From assembly GCA_943328885.2 (NCBI GenBank), contig CALQBT020000143.1:1-6989 (forward strand): a stretch of DNA of 6,989 nt, read 5' to 3'. This DNA comes from Bordetella parapertussis (lineage in GTDB: Bacteria > Pseudomonadota > Gammaproteobacteria > Burkholderiales > Burkholderiaceae_C). Positions 1 to 6,920 of this stretch are shown piece after piece. The notes under the pieces were generated by a model. That model was not told the DNA's origin and made no database searches. It saw only the letters and a list, made by a program, of their open reading frames with translations. Numbering within the stretch: position 1 is the stretch's first letter; each line of letters opens with the position of its first letter. Made by a program: the position numbers and the translations under genes.

Positions 1-824
1 AGTCTTGATAGTTCATCATGAGCGCGTCCACCTGACCATTCACCATGGCCCACCAGCGCGTCGGACAACAGCGCCGTGAGGCTGGCGCCCAACTGCGGCC
101 GCTGGCCTTGTTCGGCAAACAGCATGGCCTGGCCATTGACGCGCTCGGATCCTTGCTGGCTCCAGCTCGCCAGCAGGCGATGGCTGGCGTTGGTCGAACC
201 CAGGTCCAGGCTGAGCGGCGCCTGGCTGGGACGCTCGGCGAGCTTGGGTGCCCAAGCCAGCGACCAGGCCGCGCCGGGCCACAAGCGCTGCGCGCGCAGC
301 ATCACGGTGCCGAGCCGGGCGTCGCGCAAGGCGAACGGGTCGGCGCTGGTGATCGCGCGCAAGCTGCCGCCACGCCAGTAATCGGTCGGATTGAAGCCAT
401 AGGCTGGGCTGTTGCGCAGCTTGATGCGGCCGAACTCCACCAAGCTCGCGCCTGCCGGGTCCTGCCAGCTGACAAAGGCCTCACGCAAGCTGTTGAGCGC
501 CAGGCCCTGGCCGGGCTCGACTGGCGACCAAGCGTCGAGCCGGTCCGACCAACCCAGACGCCAGCCCCCATCCCAGCGCACCGAGTCACTGACATCGACC
601 GACAAGCGCTGGGTCGCCACGCTACCCAAGAGGCCGCGCCGCGGGGCTGCGGCGCCCTCGACCGCCAGACGCAGCGTTGACCCGGCGGCCGGCGCCTGCT
701 GGGTCGACGCTGGCTCGGGCACAGCGTCGCGCCCCAGCTTCAGCGCATCGTCGTCACTGGCCTGGGCAGACAGGGCCAATGTCATAACGCAGCAAGAAAC
801 CGTCCTCAAAGAAAAGATCGGCAT
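1..824 (-). CDS. Putative outer-membrane beta-barrel (porin-like) protein, C-terminus beyond window
   Basis: The frame is open from ATG at 824-822 to the window edge (274 complete codons, no stop), with strong G/C third positions. A signal peptide is visible: a short basic/hydrophobic start, then ALSAQA before SDDD, cleavage near residue 22. The start is supported by GGAG 8 bases upstream. After an Ala/Pro-rich linker, residues from about 50 on alternate polar and hydrophobic residues with many Trp, Tyr, Gly and Arg, as in transmembrane beta-strands. A stretch around residues 115-165 (LREAFVSW, FGRIKLRN, NPTDYWRGG, DARLGTVMLRAQRLW) resembles porin-like outer-membrane proteins in which LREA, GR and NP-D motifs recur. 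It is the last visible gene of the export operon, 5 bases after the LolA-like gene, so an outer-membrane exit or acceptor role is inferred. I cannot assign a named family, and the C-terminal strands are not in the window. Confidence 0.8.
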   Translation of the reverse strand, partial: MPIFSLRTVSCCVMTLALSAQASDDDALKLGRDAVPEPASTQQAPAAGSTLRLAVEGAAAPRRGLLGSVATQRLSVDVSDSVRWDGGWRLGWSDRLDAWSPVEPGQGLALNSLREAFVSWQDPAGASLVEFGRIKLRNSPAYGFNPTDYWRGGSLRAITSADPFALRDARLGTVMLRAQRLWPGAAWSLAWAPKLAERPSQAPLSLDLGSTNASHRLLASWSQQGSERVNGQAMLFAEQGQRPQLGASLTALLSDALVGHGEWSGGRAHDELSR

Positions 825-829
825 GTCCA

Positions 830-1615
830 TCACTCCGCTTGGAAGTTGGGCAGGAAGTCGCGCTGGAACCAGCCCGCGGGCAGCGGCCGGGCCTGGTAAT
901 CCGACAGCCTGACGACGGTCACCGACTGCGGGTTCAGCCCGTCGATGATCACGGTCTCGGTCGGCCGCTCGGCGCCGAGTTGGCGTTGGAAGCGGCGGTA
1001 ATAAGCTGTCTTGAGCAAACGCCCGGAGTCGCTGTAGAAGCGCGCGCGAATCGGCCACAGTTTGTCCGCGTCCAGCCACAGCTCGACCGACGGGTAGGTG
1101 GCATCGGTCGCGACGCCGGTCAGGCGCAACAACACCGTCGGCCGGTCGCGCCGCTCACCATCCTGGATGGTTTCATCGCGGACCCGCTGCGCCGAATAGT
1201 CACGCGCGAAATTGACCGTCACGACATCGCCGTTGGCGGCCTGACCGAGCAAGCGCTGCTGCGGCGAGATGCGAACGCTGGCCTTGGTGCCGGGGTCGTA
1301 GAACCACAGCTCGCTGCCGCTTTTGAGCATCAGCTTGCCGGCGTCACGCAAGGGCTGGACAAAGCGGATCAAGCTGGCCAGCGGCGCGTTGCCCTCAGGG
1401 GGCCTCGAGTAGCTCAGCAGCGTGCTGGTGTCGACCTGCTGGCCTTTTTCAAACTCGGTCAGCGTCACCGTGACCCGAAACGCCTGGCCGGGATTGCGCA
1501 CCGCGTCGCTGGCGGTCAGCATGGCCTGGGGGTCGCTGGGCACCGCATGCGCCAGCATCGCTGCACCAAGCAATAACCCACCTAAAACGCGTCTTGATTT
1601 CTTGTGTGTCAACAT
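830..1615 (-). CDS. LolA-like periplasmic protein (outer membrane lipoprotein-sorting protein family)
   Basis: A 261-residue protein. The N-terminus has a basic start (THKKSRR), a hydrophobic core (residues 10-22) and AHA before VPSDP, a signal peptidase I site near residue 24. No lipobox is present, so the mature protein should be soluble in the periplasm. Features of the 'outer membrane lipoprotein-sorting protein' (LolA_like) families are: the Ala-Asp-Arg-rich start of the mature chain, FVQP at 85-88, LWFYDPGTKASVRISP at 103-118 followed by a Gly/Asn loop and NFARDY (135-140), and the late PIRARFYSDSGRLLKT region (188-203). These proteins resemble the beta-barrel fold that carries lipidated cargo in LolA, but many accompany non-Lol transporters. 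An open frame continues upstream to 1762 but overlaps the permease; ATG 1615 has AGAG-type sequence upstream and begins the signal peptide. The gene follows the permease by 20 bases. The cargo is unknown. Confidence 0.85.
   Translation of the reverse strand: MLTHKKSRRVLGGLLLGAAMLAHAVPSDPQAMLTASDAVRNPGQAFRVTVTLTEFEKGQQVDTSTLLSYSRPPEGNAPLASLIRFVQPLRDAGKLMLKSGSELWFYDPGTKASVRISPQQRLLGQAANGDVVTVNFARDYSAQRVRDETIQDGERRDRPTVLLRLTGVATDATYPSVELWLDADKLWPIRARFYSDSGRLLKTAYYRRFQRQLGAERPTETVIIDGLNPQSVTVVRLSDYQARPLPAGWFQRDFLPNFQAE
833..836 (-). promoter_or_regulatory. Ribosome binding site of the beta-barrel gene, inside the preceding gene
   Basis: GGAG on the minus strand lies 8 bases before the ATG at 824 and is formed by the last sense codon (GAG) of the LolA-like gene just before its TGA. 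A Shine-Dalgarno site inside the upstream coding sequence implies translational coupling and fixes the start at 824. Confidence 0.65.
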
Positions 1616-1635
1616 CGAGCTTGCTCTCTTGGGCT

Positions 1636-3014
1636 TCAGGCGTGCCGCAGTGCGTCGACGATCTTGAGCCGCGACGCGCGCCAGGCAGGCCACCAGGCCG
1701 AGAACCCGGCGATCGCGATCAGTCCGGCAAACGCCAGCAACAGCATCTGCGGTTCGTTCCAAATTCGTAGCGTCAAAGGCAGATGTTCCGAGCTGCCGGG
1801 CGGCACCCAGCTCAGGTGCAGCCGGTTGACCAACTCGCCCGCGACGATGGCCAGCACGACACCCGCCGCCGAGCCGGCGCCACCCAGCAGCAAACCCTCG
1901 GTGATGAAAAGCTGCCGAACCCCCGATGAGCGCAGGCCGATCGCACGCAGCGTGCCGATCTCGACGGTGCGCTCGACCACGGCCGCGTTCATCGTGTTGC
2001 CCACCGTGAACAACACGATGCCGCCAATCAAGCAGAAGATGAAGTTGAAGATCATGTCGAACAAGGCCTGGGTCTGGCCATAAAAAGGGTTGAGCGCCCT
2101 GAAATCCATCACCGTCAGCGGCTGGTCCGGCAAGGTCGCGGCGATCAAGTCCTTCAAGCTTGCGGCCGCCGCCGCGGTCTGATCGGTGCGATGCAGCTGC
2201 ACCATGATCGCGGTGACCCGGGGCTCCGCGCGGCCATAGACCAGTTGCTGGGCTTGCTGGAGCTGCAGCAAGAGCGCGACCTCGTCGAGTTCCTTGAATC
2301 CCTGGTCCTCGGCCGCCAGCACCTGCAAGCCCACCACATTGGGCGTGCCCCGGCCCTGACCTGCCAGCAGCTCGATGCGCGTGCCCTGGCGTTTGGGCCC
2401 GGCAGGCGCTGCTTCGAGCGCGGACAAAGCAGCGATGTCAGCCGGCAAGGCTGGGCCTGCGGCAGGCACGGCCACGCTCAGTGGTCGTGGGCAGTCCTTG
2501 ATCGCCAACGCATCGCACAGCAGCAAAACCCTGGCGACGCCAACACCGACGATGGCCGCATCGGCAGGCGCACCGTCGAGCGCGAAGACCGGGGCCGGAT
2601 ACGACACCTCGAACTCGTTCCACTGCCGCATCCGCGTCACGTCTTCGGCCACCAAGCCGCTGCCGATCACGGTGCGCGACACCTCCTGGTTGCCGGCAAT
2701 GCCGCCCAGCAACAGCATCGGCGAAGCCACCGTCACCAGGGTTCGCAGCAGCGGGTCGCCGCGAACGGCGTTCAGCAATCGCTGGTAGTCGGCGATGCCA
2801 TAAGCCGTCGGATTGCCGTTGCCGTAGAGGAAGAAGTCGCGGTGCTGGATCTGCAGATGGCCGCCGGCGCGCACATAGCCTGTGAGCATGCTGACGCGGA
2901 TATTGGCGTTGAAGCCGCCGAACAACAGGATCGCCGCCGACCCCAGCGCCAAAGCCAGCAAGGTGGCGATCGAGCGCCGCCGGTTGCGCAACAGGTTGCG
3001 AAGCGCGAGCAAGG

Positions 3015-3018
<4 letters not shown>
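1636..3018 (-). CDS. FtsX/MacB-type ABC transporter permease
   Basis: A 460-residue permease with type VII ABC exporter topology (LolC/E, MacB, FtsX). Transmembrane helix 1 is at about 17-36 after a short basic N-terminus (LRNLLRNRRRS). A large periplasmic domain follows (about 40-320), then helices at about 322-342, 372-396 and 423-445. The cytoplasmic coupling segment at 347-371 (VVERTVEIGTLRAIGLR) and the C-terminal PAWRASRLKIVDALR are typical FtsX-family signatures. Such permeases usually move cargo from the periplasmic leaflet by mechanotransmission and do not carry it through the membrane. The start at 3018 is chosen because its ATG overlaps the TGA of the ATPase gene as ATGA and places helix 1 at the usual distance; the frame stays open to an ATG at 3057, which would add 13 residues. 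Two periplasmic cysteines (168 and 176) could form a disulfide. Likely partner of the ATPase upstream. Confidence 0.93.
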
Positions 3019-3797
<779 letters not shown>

Positions 3798-3871
3798 GGG
3801 CTTGGCAGCGTTCGAGAAGGGGTTTGGTTTCGGCGGCAACGGCGAGACAACACAAGCGCCGCAGCCTCCAC

Positions 3872-3892
3872 TTTCGGCATCGGCTGCCGAAA
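3872..3892. promoter_or_regulatory. Inverted repeat in divergent intergenic region, candidate operator
   Basis: In the 160 bp between the divergent ATPase (start 3797) and acyltransferase (start 3958) genes, TTTCGGCA (3872-3879) and TGCCGAAA (3885-3892) form a perfect 8-bp-arm inverted repeat with a 5-base spacer. Its midpoint is about 76-85 bases from either start codon, a position suited to a regulator controlling both directions. No convincing -35/-10 pair or -24/-12 pair was found in this region on either strand. A hairpin role in a leader RNA is an alternative. Confidence 0.4.
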
Positions 3893-3943
3893 ATGAAGTG
3901 CCACCGCAGACCCCGCGCCTGGCGTCAACGGTTGTCGACCTCG

Positions 3944-3949
3944 AAAGGA
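3944..3949 (+). promoter_or_regulatory. Ribosome binding site of acyltransferase gene
   Basis: AAAGGA ends 8 bases before the ATG at 3958. It decides the start, because the frame is also open upstream as far as 3751, inside the opposite-strand ATPase gene, where an initiation codon would make no sense. Confidence 0.6.
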
Positions 3950-3957
3950 TTTGCACC

Positions 3958-4608
3958 ATGAAGTCGAACTGGATCGACCATGCGCTGTGTGCCATCGCCA
4001 TCGCCTGCGTGCTGGCCGCCTCTTGTGGGGCAGTCATCGCGCTGCAGCCCTTGAGCGCGCTGCTGGGCCGCTACCAACTGCTGGCCGATGCGGCGGCGCT
4101 GCCGATCGCCTACGGGCTGTTGTCCGCGGCGACGGTGGCCGCGATGCTCAAGCTCAGGCCCATGCCCTGCGGCGAACACCCGATGGATTCGCCGGCAGCG
4201 ACCTACTGGAAGCTCATCACGGTGCTCTGCCGCCTGGGCCAAGGCGCGCTGGGCTGGTGCACGCCGTTCTTCATGCGGCCGGCGCTGGACGCGCTGTTCG
4301 GCGCCCGCGTCGGCTCGCAGCTCGCGTTCGGCGGCGCGATCGACGACCCCTACCTGGTCAGCATCGGCGACCGCGTGGTGCTGGGCAACGCGTCGCTGGT
4401 GACCGGCAACTACCTCAGCGGCGGCATGCTGGTCTGCCACCCGGTCAAGATAGGCGCGGATGTCACCATCGGCGCCAACGCGATCGTGATGCCGGGCAGC
4501 ACGGTCGGCGATCGCGCCGTCGTCGTCAGCGGATCGGTGGTGATGCCTGGCACCAGCATCCCGGCCGGCGAGACCTGGCGCGGCAACCCGGCGCGCAAGT
4601 GGCTTTGA
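3958..4608 (+). CDS. Membrane-anchored left-handed beta-helix (hexapeptide-repeat) acyltransferase
   Basis: A 216-residue protein. Two hydrophobic helices at about 9-31 and 44-64 anchor it in the inner membrane; a connecting part (84-112, YWKLI to MRPALDALFG) leads into a hexapeptide-repeat left-handed beta-helix. Repeat units include ARVGSQ (116-121), VSIGDRV, VLGNAS, and the regular series VKIGADVTIGANAIVMPG (163-180), STVGDRAVVVSGSVVMPGTS, ending in the typical cap IPAGETWRGNPARKWL. This cap and repeat pattern is that of trimeric O- or N-acyltransferases. The combination of membrane helices, FGARVGSQ and DPYLVSIGD recalls the C-terminal domain of certain NRPS-like proteins (TIGR02353 class), here as a free-standing protein; that similarity is from memory. 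His161 in CHPVKIG is a candidate catalytic residue. Seven cysteines (11, 17, 23, 71, 91, 101, 160) are many for this fold. It diverges from the export operon and converges with the glycosyltransferase. Acceptor and acyl donor are unknown. Confidence 0.85.
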   Translation: MKSNWIDHALCAIAIACVLAASCGAVIALQPLSALLGRYQLLADAAALPIAYGLLSAATVAAMLKLRPMPCGEHPMDSPAATYWKLITVLCRLGQGALGWCTPFFMRPALDALFGARVGSQLAFGGAIDDPYLVSIGDRVVLGNASLVTGNYLSGGMLVCHPVKIGADVTIGANAIVMPGSTVGDRAVVVSGSVVMPGTSIPAGETWRGNPARKWL

Positions 4609-4632
4609 ACTTTGAAGCGAGCTCTTAGGCGC

Positions 4633-5835
4633 TCAGCTGCCGCGGCGCGCCAGGGTCGGCAACAGCGCGCGAAACCGCTCGACCGCATCGAACTGCCGCA
4701 GCTGCTCGCCGAGCTGGGCTGAAGCTCGCGCGTAAGCGGGTTGGCCCAACAGCGCATGACAAGCTTGACGGATGGCGTCGGGGGTGACCCGGTCGGCGCG
4801 CAGGCAAATGCCAGCACCCGCGGCGACGATCGCGCTCATGTTGAGGAACTGGTCCATGTTGCTGGCAATGCCCAGGATGGCGCGCCCGGCCAGCAAAGCC
4901 TGTTGGCAGCTCATGCTGCCGCCGTTGCAAACCACCAGGTCGGCACGGGCCGTCGCTTGTTCGCCGGGCAGGTAATCGGCCAGATGCAGGTTCGCGGACA
5001 GCTCGGCCGGCACGCTCGCCTGCGCGGTCGCGCACATCACCGTCCAAGCGCTGCCCGACAAACCCTGTAGCGCCTGGCGCAGCGCCCACCCGCTGCCCGA
5101 ACTGCCCAGGCTGAGGTAGACCATCGGCCGCTCGGCCGGCAAGCGCCGCCACCAAGGCGGCAGCTCGACCACCGGCGACCACAGCACAGGGCCCAGAAAA
5201 TGGTGCTGGGCCGGGATCTCGGTCATGGGGTACAGACCGGGCGCATCGGCCAGCAGCAAGTGGTCGGCGTCGGTGTAGGTGTTGCGCAGATCAGCGCCCA
5301 GTGCGGGCAGGCCGTGCCGCCTGCGCAGCCGGTTCAGCGGCGCGCAATGCCTGGGCATCGCCAGGCCGCGACCGAGCCAGAACAGCAGCCGCGCCAACGG
5401 CAGCGGCAGGTGCCGGGTCAAGGGCAGTTCGGGCAACGGATAAGCCAGGCGGCAAGCCGGGCTCCAGTAAGCATTGCTGATCGCGGCGTAAGGAAGGCCG
5501 GCCAGCCGCGCGCTGACCGACAGCGACAGGCGGAAATCCCCGACCACCAGGTCAGGCTGGAACGCCCGCATCAGGCGCAGATCGTCGTCGACATAGCGCA
5601 CCAGCGTCGCGTCGTCATAGACCGGCCGACCTGCGGCCAGCGCGGCCAGGAATTGCACCGGCTGCAGGCTGTGCAGCGCCAACACGGGCAGGCCGCAAGC
5701 GCTGGCAAAGCGGCTGTGGCTGGCCGCACAAGCGATCGCGATGTCATGGCCAGCAGCGACAAGCCCGCTGGCCAGCGCGATCGGCCGCGCCACATGCGCG
5801 AGCGTGACGGCTTCGGCGAAGAACAACAGCCTCAT
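4633..5835 (-). CDS. GT1-type glycosyltransferase (YjiC/MGT-like, UDP-glucuronosyl/macrolide family)
   Basis: A 400-residue GT-B fold enzyme that should transfer a sugar from a nucleotide donor to a small or lipid acceptor in the cytoplasm. The N-terminal domain begins MRLLFFAEAVTLAHVARPIALA; His14 aligns with the usual catalytic base of the GT1 family, and GLVAAGHDIAIAC is the typical next strand. DLVVGDF (95-101) and AISNAYWSP are further N-domain landmarks. The C-domain starts with PMVYLSLGSSG (237-247). The donor-site motif is at 301-332: NGGSMSCQQALLAGRAILGI followed by MDQFLN. GT1 enzymes usually have HGG at its start; here it is NGG (Asn304). The length is normal for bacterial GT1 enzymes. 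There is no signal peptide and no strong Shine-Dalgarno. It lies 52 bases downstream of the PEP-CTERM gene without an obvious terminator between, so co-transcription is possible. It converges with the acyltransferase gene with a 24-base gap. The acceptor is unknown. Confidence 0.9.
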   Translation of the reverse strand: MRLLFFAEAVTLAHVARPIALASGLVAAGHDIAIACAASHSRFASACGLPVLALHSLQPVQFLAALAAGRPVYDDATLVRYVDDDLRLMRAFQPDLVVGDFRLSLSVSARLAGLPYAAISNAYWSPACRLAYPLPELPLTRHLPLPLARLLFWLGRGLAMPRHCAPLNRLRRRHGLPALGADLRNTYTDADHLLLADAPGLYPMTEIPAQHHFLGPVLWSPVVELPPWWRRLPAERPMVYLSLGSSGSGWALRQALQGLSGSAWTVMCATAQASVPAELSANLHLADYLPGEQATARADLVVCNGGSMSCQQALLAGRAILGIASNMDQFLNMSAIVAAGAGICLRADRVTPDAIRQACHALLGQPAYARASAQLGEQLRQFDAVERFRALLPTLARRGS

Positions 5836-5887
5836 CGAAACCCGTGCCGCCGCGCTGCGCCTGCACAGGGCTTGCGCCGCCTGGCGA

Positions 5888-6703
5888 TCAGGCGGGCAAG
5901 GCCTGAGCGGCTGCGCGCTTGCCGCTGCGCCGCGTCAGCCCCAGACCCAGCATCGCCAAACCCACCAGGGCCAGCGCGCCAGGTTCAGGGATGGTCTCGA
6001 CGGTATCGATCCGCAGATCGACATCGATCACCGGACTGCCCGGGAAATTGATGATCGCCTGCAGCGCGGTGATCGCACCGAAATCCGCCGAGCCACTGAA
6101 TCCGGCAAAAGGAACGTAGTAGACCCCAGGACCCGCTCCCGAGATCAAACTCACTTCCGACATGGCGCTGCCTGAATAGGCCTGCAACGTGAACGGAAAG
6201 CCAGCGTCCGCGCTCAGCACCGTGATCTTGAAAGCCACTGCCGTACCCGAAAGATTCTCCGCCGTGAAGCCGGTCGTGCTGATGGACCCGACCGCCAAAT
6301 CGACGTTTTCCGCCGTCGTCTTGGTGCTGTCCTGCGCGAAAGCATGGCTTGAGCCGTCCCAGCGGACGATGCCCACGGCATATTGCCCGGCGTCGGTGCT
6401 GAAACCCAGCACACCATCCGCCACGTTGATGTGGCCGCCCGACGATCCGCCGTCGCCGCGCGTCGGGTCGGCCACTGCGGTCTCGATCACGAAAATGTCG
6501 CGGTTGCCACCAATCATCGATCCGCTCTGACCTGCAGCGCTGCTGCCGACGCTGTCGCCCACGCCTTTGAATTTGATATCGGTGGCCGCCTGCTCGCCAG
6601 TGCTTGGCGCTGAAAAATCATCGATCAGGATGCCCGCTTGGGCACCCAGGCTGACGGCCAGTGCGGCGGCCGCGACGGCCGACCTGGAAAAGTACTTGAA
6701 CAT
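5888..6703 (-). CDS. PEP-CTERM sorting domain protein (exosortase substrate)
   Basis: A 271-residue secreted protein. Residues 1-23 form a signal peptide (MFKYFSRSAV, an Ala-rich core, AQA before GILIDDF). The mature part is Gly/Ser/Thr/Asp-rich with no cysteine and looks like a beta-sandwich; IGGNRDIFV at 64-72 resembles a motif seen in a group of PEP-CTERM proteins that begin with an IDDF-type segment. The C-terminus carries the sorting signal: IPEPGALAL (PEP at 239-241), a hydrophobic segment at about 243-257, then TRRSGKR. Exosortase (EpsH/XrtA type) is expected to cut at this signal during export to the surface or extracellular matrix. The tail after the Arg pair (SGKRAAAQALPA, 12 residues) is longer than is common. 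AGGAG 8 bases before the ATG fixes the start. The upstream region carries a sigma-54-type promoter architecture. A matrix or floc/biofilm role is inferred from the class only. Confidence 0.92.
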   Translation of the reverse strand: MFKYFSRSAVAAAALAVSLGAQAGILIDDFSAPSTGEQAATDIKFKGVGDSVGSSAAGQSGSMIGGNRDIFVIETAVADPTRGDGGSSGGHINVADGVLGFSTDAGQYAVGIVRWDGSSHAFAQDSTKTTAENVDLAVGSISTTGFTAENLSGTAVAFKITVLSADAGFPFTLQAYSGSAMSEVSLISGAGPGVYYVPFAGFSGSADFGAITALQAIINFPGSPVIDVDLRIDTVETIPEPGALALVGLAMLGLGLTRRSGKRAAAQALPA

Positions 6704-6711
6704 CGCTGTTT

Positions 6712-6716
6712 CTCCT
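6712..6716 (-). promoter_or_regulatory. Strong ribosome binding site of PEP-CTERM gene
   Basis: AGGAG on the minus strand, 8 bases from the ATG at 6703. It is the best Shine-Dalgarno in the window and suggests high translation of the surface protein. Confidence 0.8.
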
Positions 6717-6738
6717 GGAAATGGTTTGAGCTTGCTGC

Positions 6739-6760
6739 GGCGCCTGCAGCTGCCGGCGCC
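6739..6760 (-). other. Hairpin in the predicted 5' leader of the PEP-CTERM mRNA
   Basis: A 22-base imperfect palindrome: GGCGCC at both ends (6739-6744 and 6755-6760) around the palindrome GCAGCTGC (6746-6753), with one mismatched pair. In RNA it would give a very GC-rich stem about 22 bases before the Shine-Dalgarno. A second small hairpin, CCTTG (6760-6764) pairing with CAAGG (6771-6775), lies directly next to it towards the predicted transcript start. They could stabilise the mRNA or affect translation; no known riboswitch is recognised. Confidence 0.4.
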
Positions 6761-6788
6761 CTTGTCCGATCAAGGACGCACAACATCA

Positions 6789-6804
6789 AGCAATTTCCAG
6801 ACCA
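6789..6804 (-). promoter_or_regulatory. Candidate sigma-54 (RpoN) -24/-12 promoter for the PEP-CTERM gene
   Basis: On the minus strand TGGTCTGGAAATTGCT reads from 6804 to 6789. The invariant GG and GC are separated by exactly 10 bases and the -12 side is a perfect TTGCT; the consensus is TGGCACG, four bases, TTGC followed by A or T. Only the CAC part of the -24 element deviates. The expected start of transcription is about 12 bases on, near 6778, leaving a 5' leader of about 75 bases. As I recall, PEP-CTERM genes in Betaproteobacteria are known to depend on sigma-54 and the activator PrsR, which fits. Confidence 0.65.
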
Positions 6805-6821
6805 CAATTTTTTTCTTTTGA

Positions 6822-6834
6822 TATCAAAGACTTA
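6822..6834 (+). promoter_or_regulatory. Candidate IHF binding site upstream of the sigma-54 promoter
   Basis: TATCAAAGACTTA matches the IHF consensus WATCAA, four bases, TTR at every position. It lies in the only markedly A/T-rich stretch of the window (about 6805-6845) and is centred roughly 50 bases upstream of the predicted transcript start. IHF bends DNA between enhancer and core at many sigma-54 promoters. It overlaps the 12-bp palindrome TTTGATATCAAA (6817-6828), so a dimeric repressor or activator site is an alternative reading. Confidence 0.5.
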
Positions 6835-6894
6835 GAAAAACAACATCGCGGCGAGGCTGAGGCCTTCGGCAATTTGTAAGAATTCTCGACAGTG

Positions 6895-6914
6895 CGCGAT
6901 GTGAGGCCATCGCG
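6895..6914. promoter_or_regulatory. Inverted repeat, candidate upstream activator site
   Basis: CGCGATG (6895-6901) and CATCGCG (6908-6914) form a perfect 7-bp-arm inverted repeat with a 6-base spacer. Its centre is about 127 bases upstream of the predicted transcript start at 6778, within the usual distance for enhancer sites of sigma-54 activators. A third copy of the heptamer CATCGCG stands at 6844-6850. The site lies 6 bases beyond the stop codon of the flanking gene, so a hairpin at the end of that gene's mRNA is the competing explanation. Confidence 0.45.
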
Positions 6915-6920
6915 GCCTGT

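Noticed and set aside
45..680. 211-codon plus-strand open frame at the window start
   Set aside because: Opposite the partial beta-barrel gene, which has a signal peptide, a ribosome site and operon context; the plus-strand product is Arg/Ala/Gln-rich without recognisable features.
839..1576. 245-codon plus-strand open frame opposite the LolA-like gene
   Set aside because: Antisense shadow of a recognised gene; no family motif, no ribosome binding site and composition typical of a mirror frame.
3888..3905. TGGCAC on the minus strand as a sigma-54 -24 element for the export operon
   Set aside because: The -24 half is perfect, but the required GC does not fall 10 bases after GG; the nearest GC is two bases too far away.
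3923..3928. TTGACG on the minus strand as a -35 box for the export operon
   Set aside because: No acceptable -10 hexamer at 16-18 bases spacing (the sequence there is GC-rich), so no sigma-70 promoter is called.
4616..4638. Hairpin between the convergent acyltransferase and glycosyltransferase genes as a bidirectional terminator
   Set aside because: AGCGAGC can pair with GCTC plus GCT around one bulged base and an 8-base loop, but there is no T-tract on either side and the stem runs into the glycosyltransferase coding end. Not strong enough to call.
5200..6051. 283-codon plus-strand open frame across the glycosyltransferase and PEP-CTERM genes
   Set aside because: It spans two recognised minus-strand genes and has a Gln/Arg-rich shadow composition.
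6904..6918. AGGCC/GGCCT hairpin as intrinsic terminator of the gene ending at 6921
   Set aside because: Only a 5-bp stem with a 5-base loop and no following T-tract on the minus strand. It overlaps the stronger inverted repeat at 6895-6914, so it is kept only as a competing explanation there.
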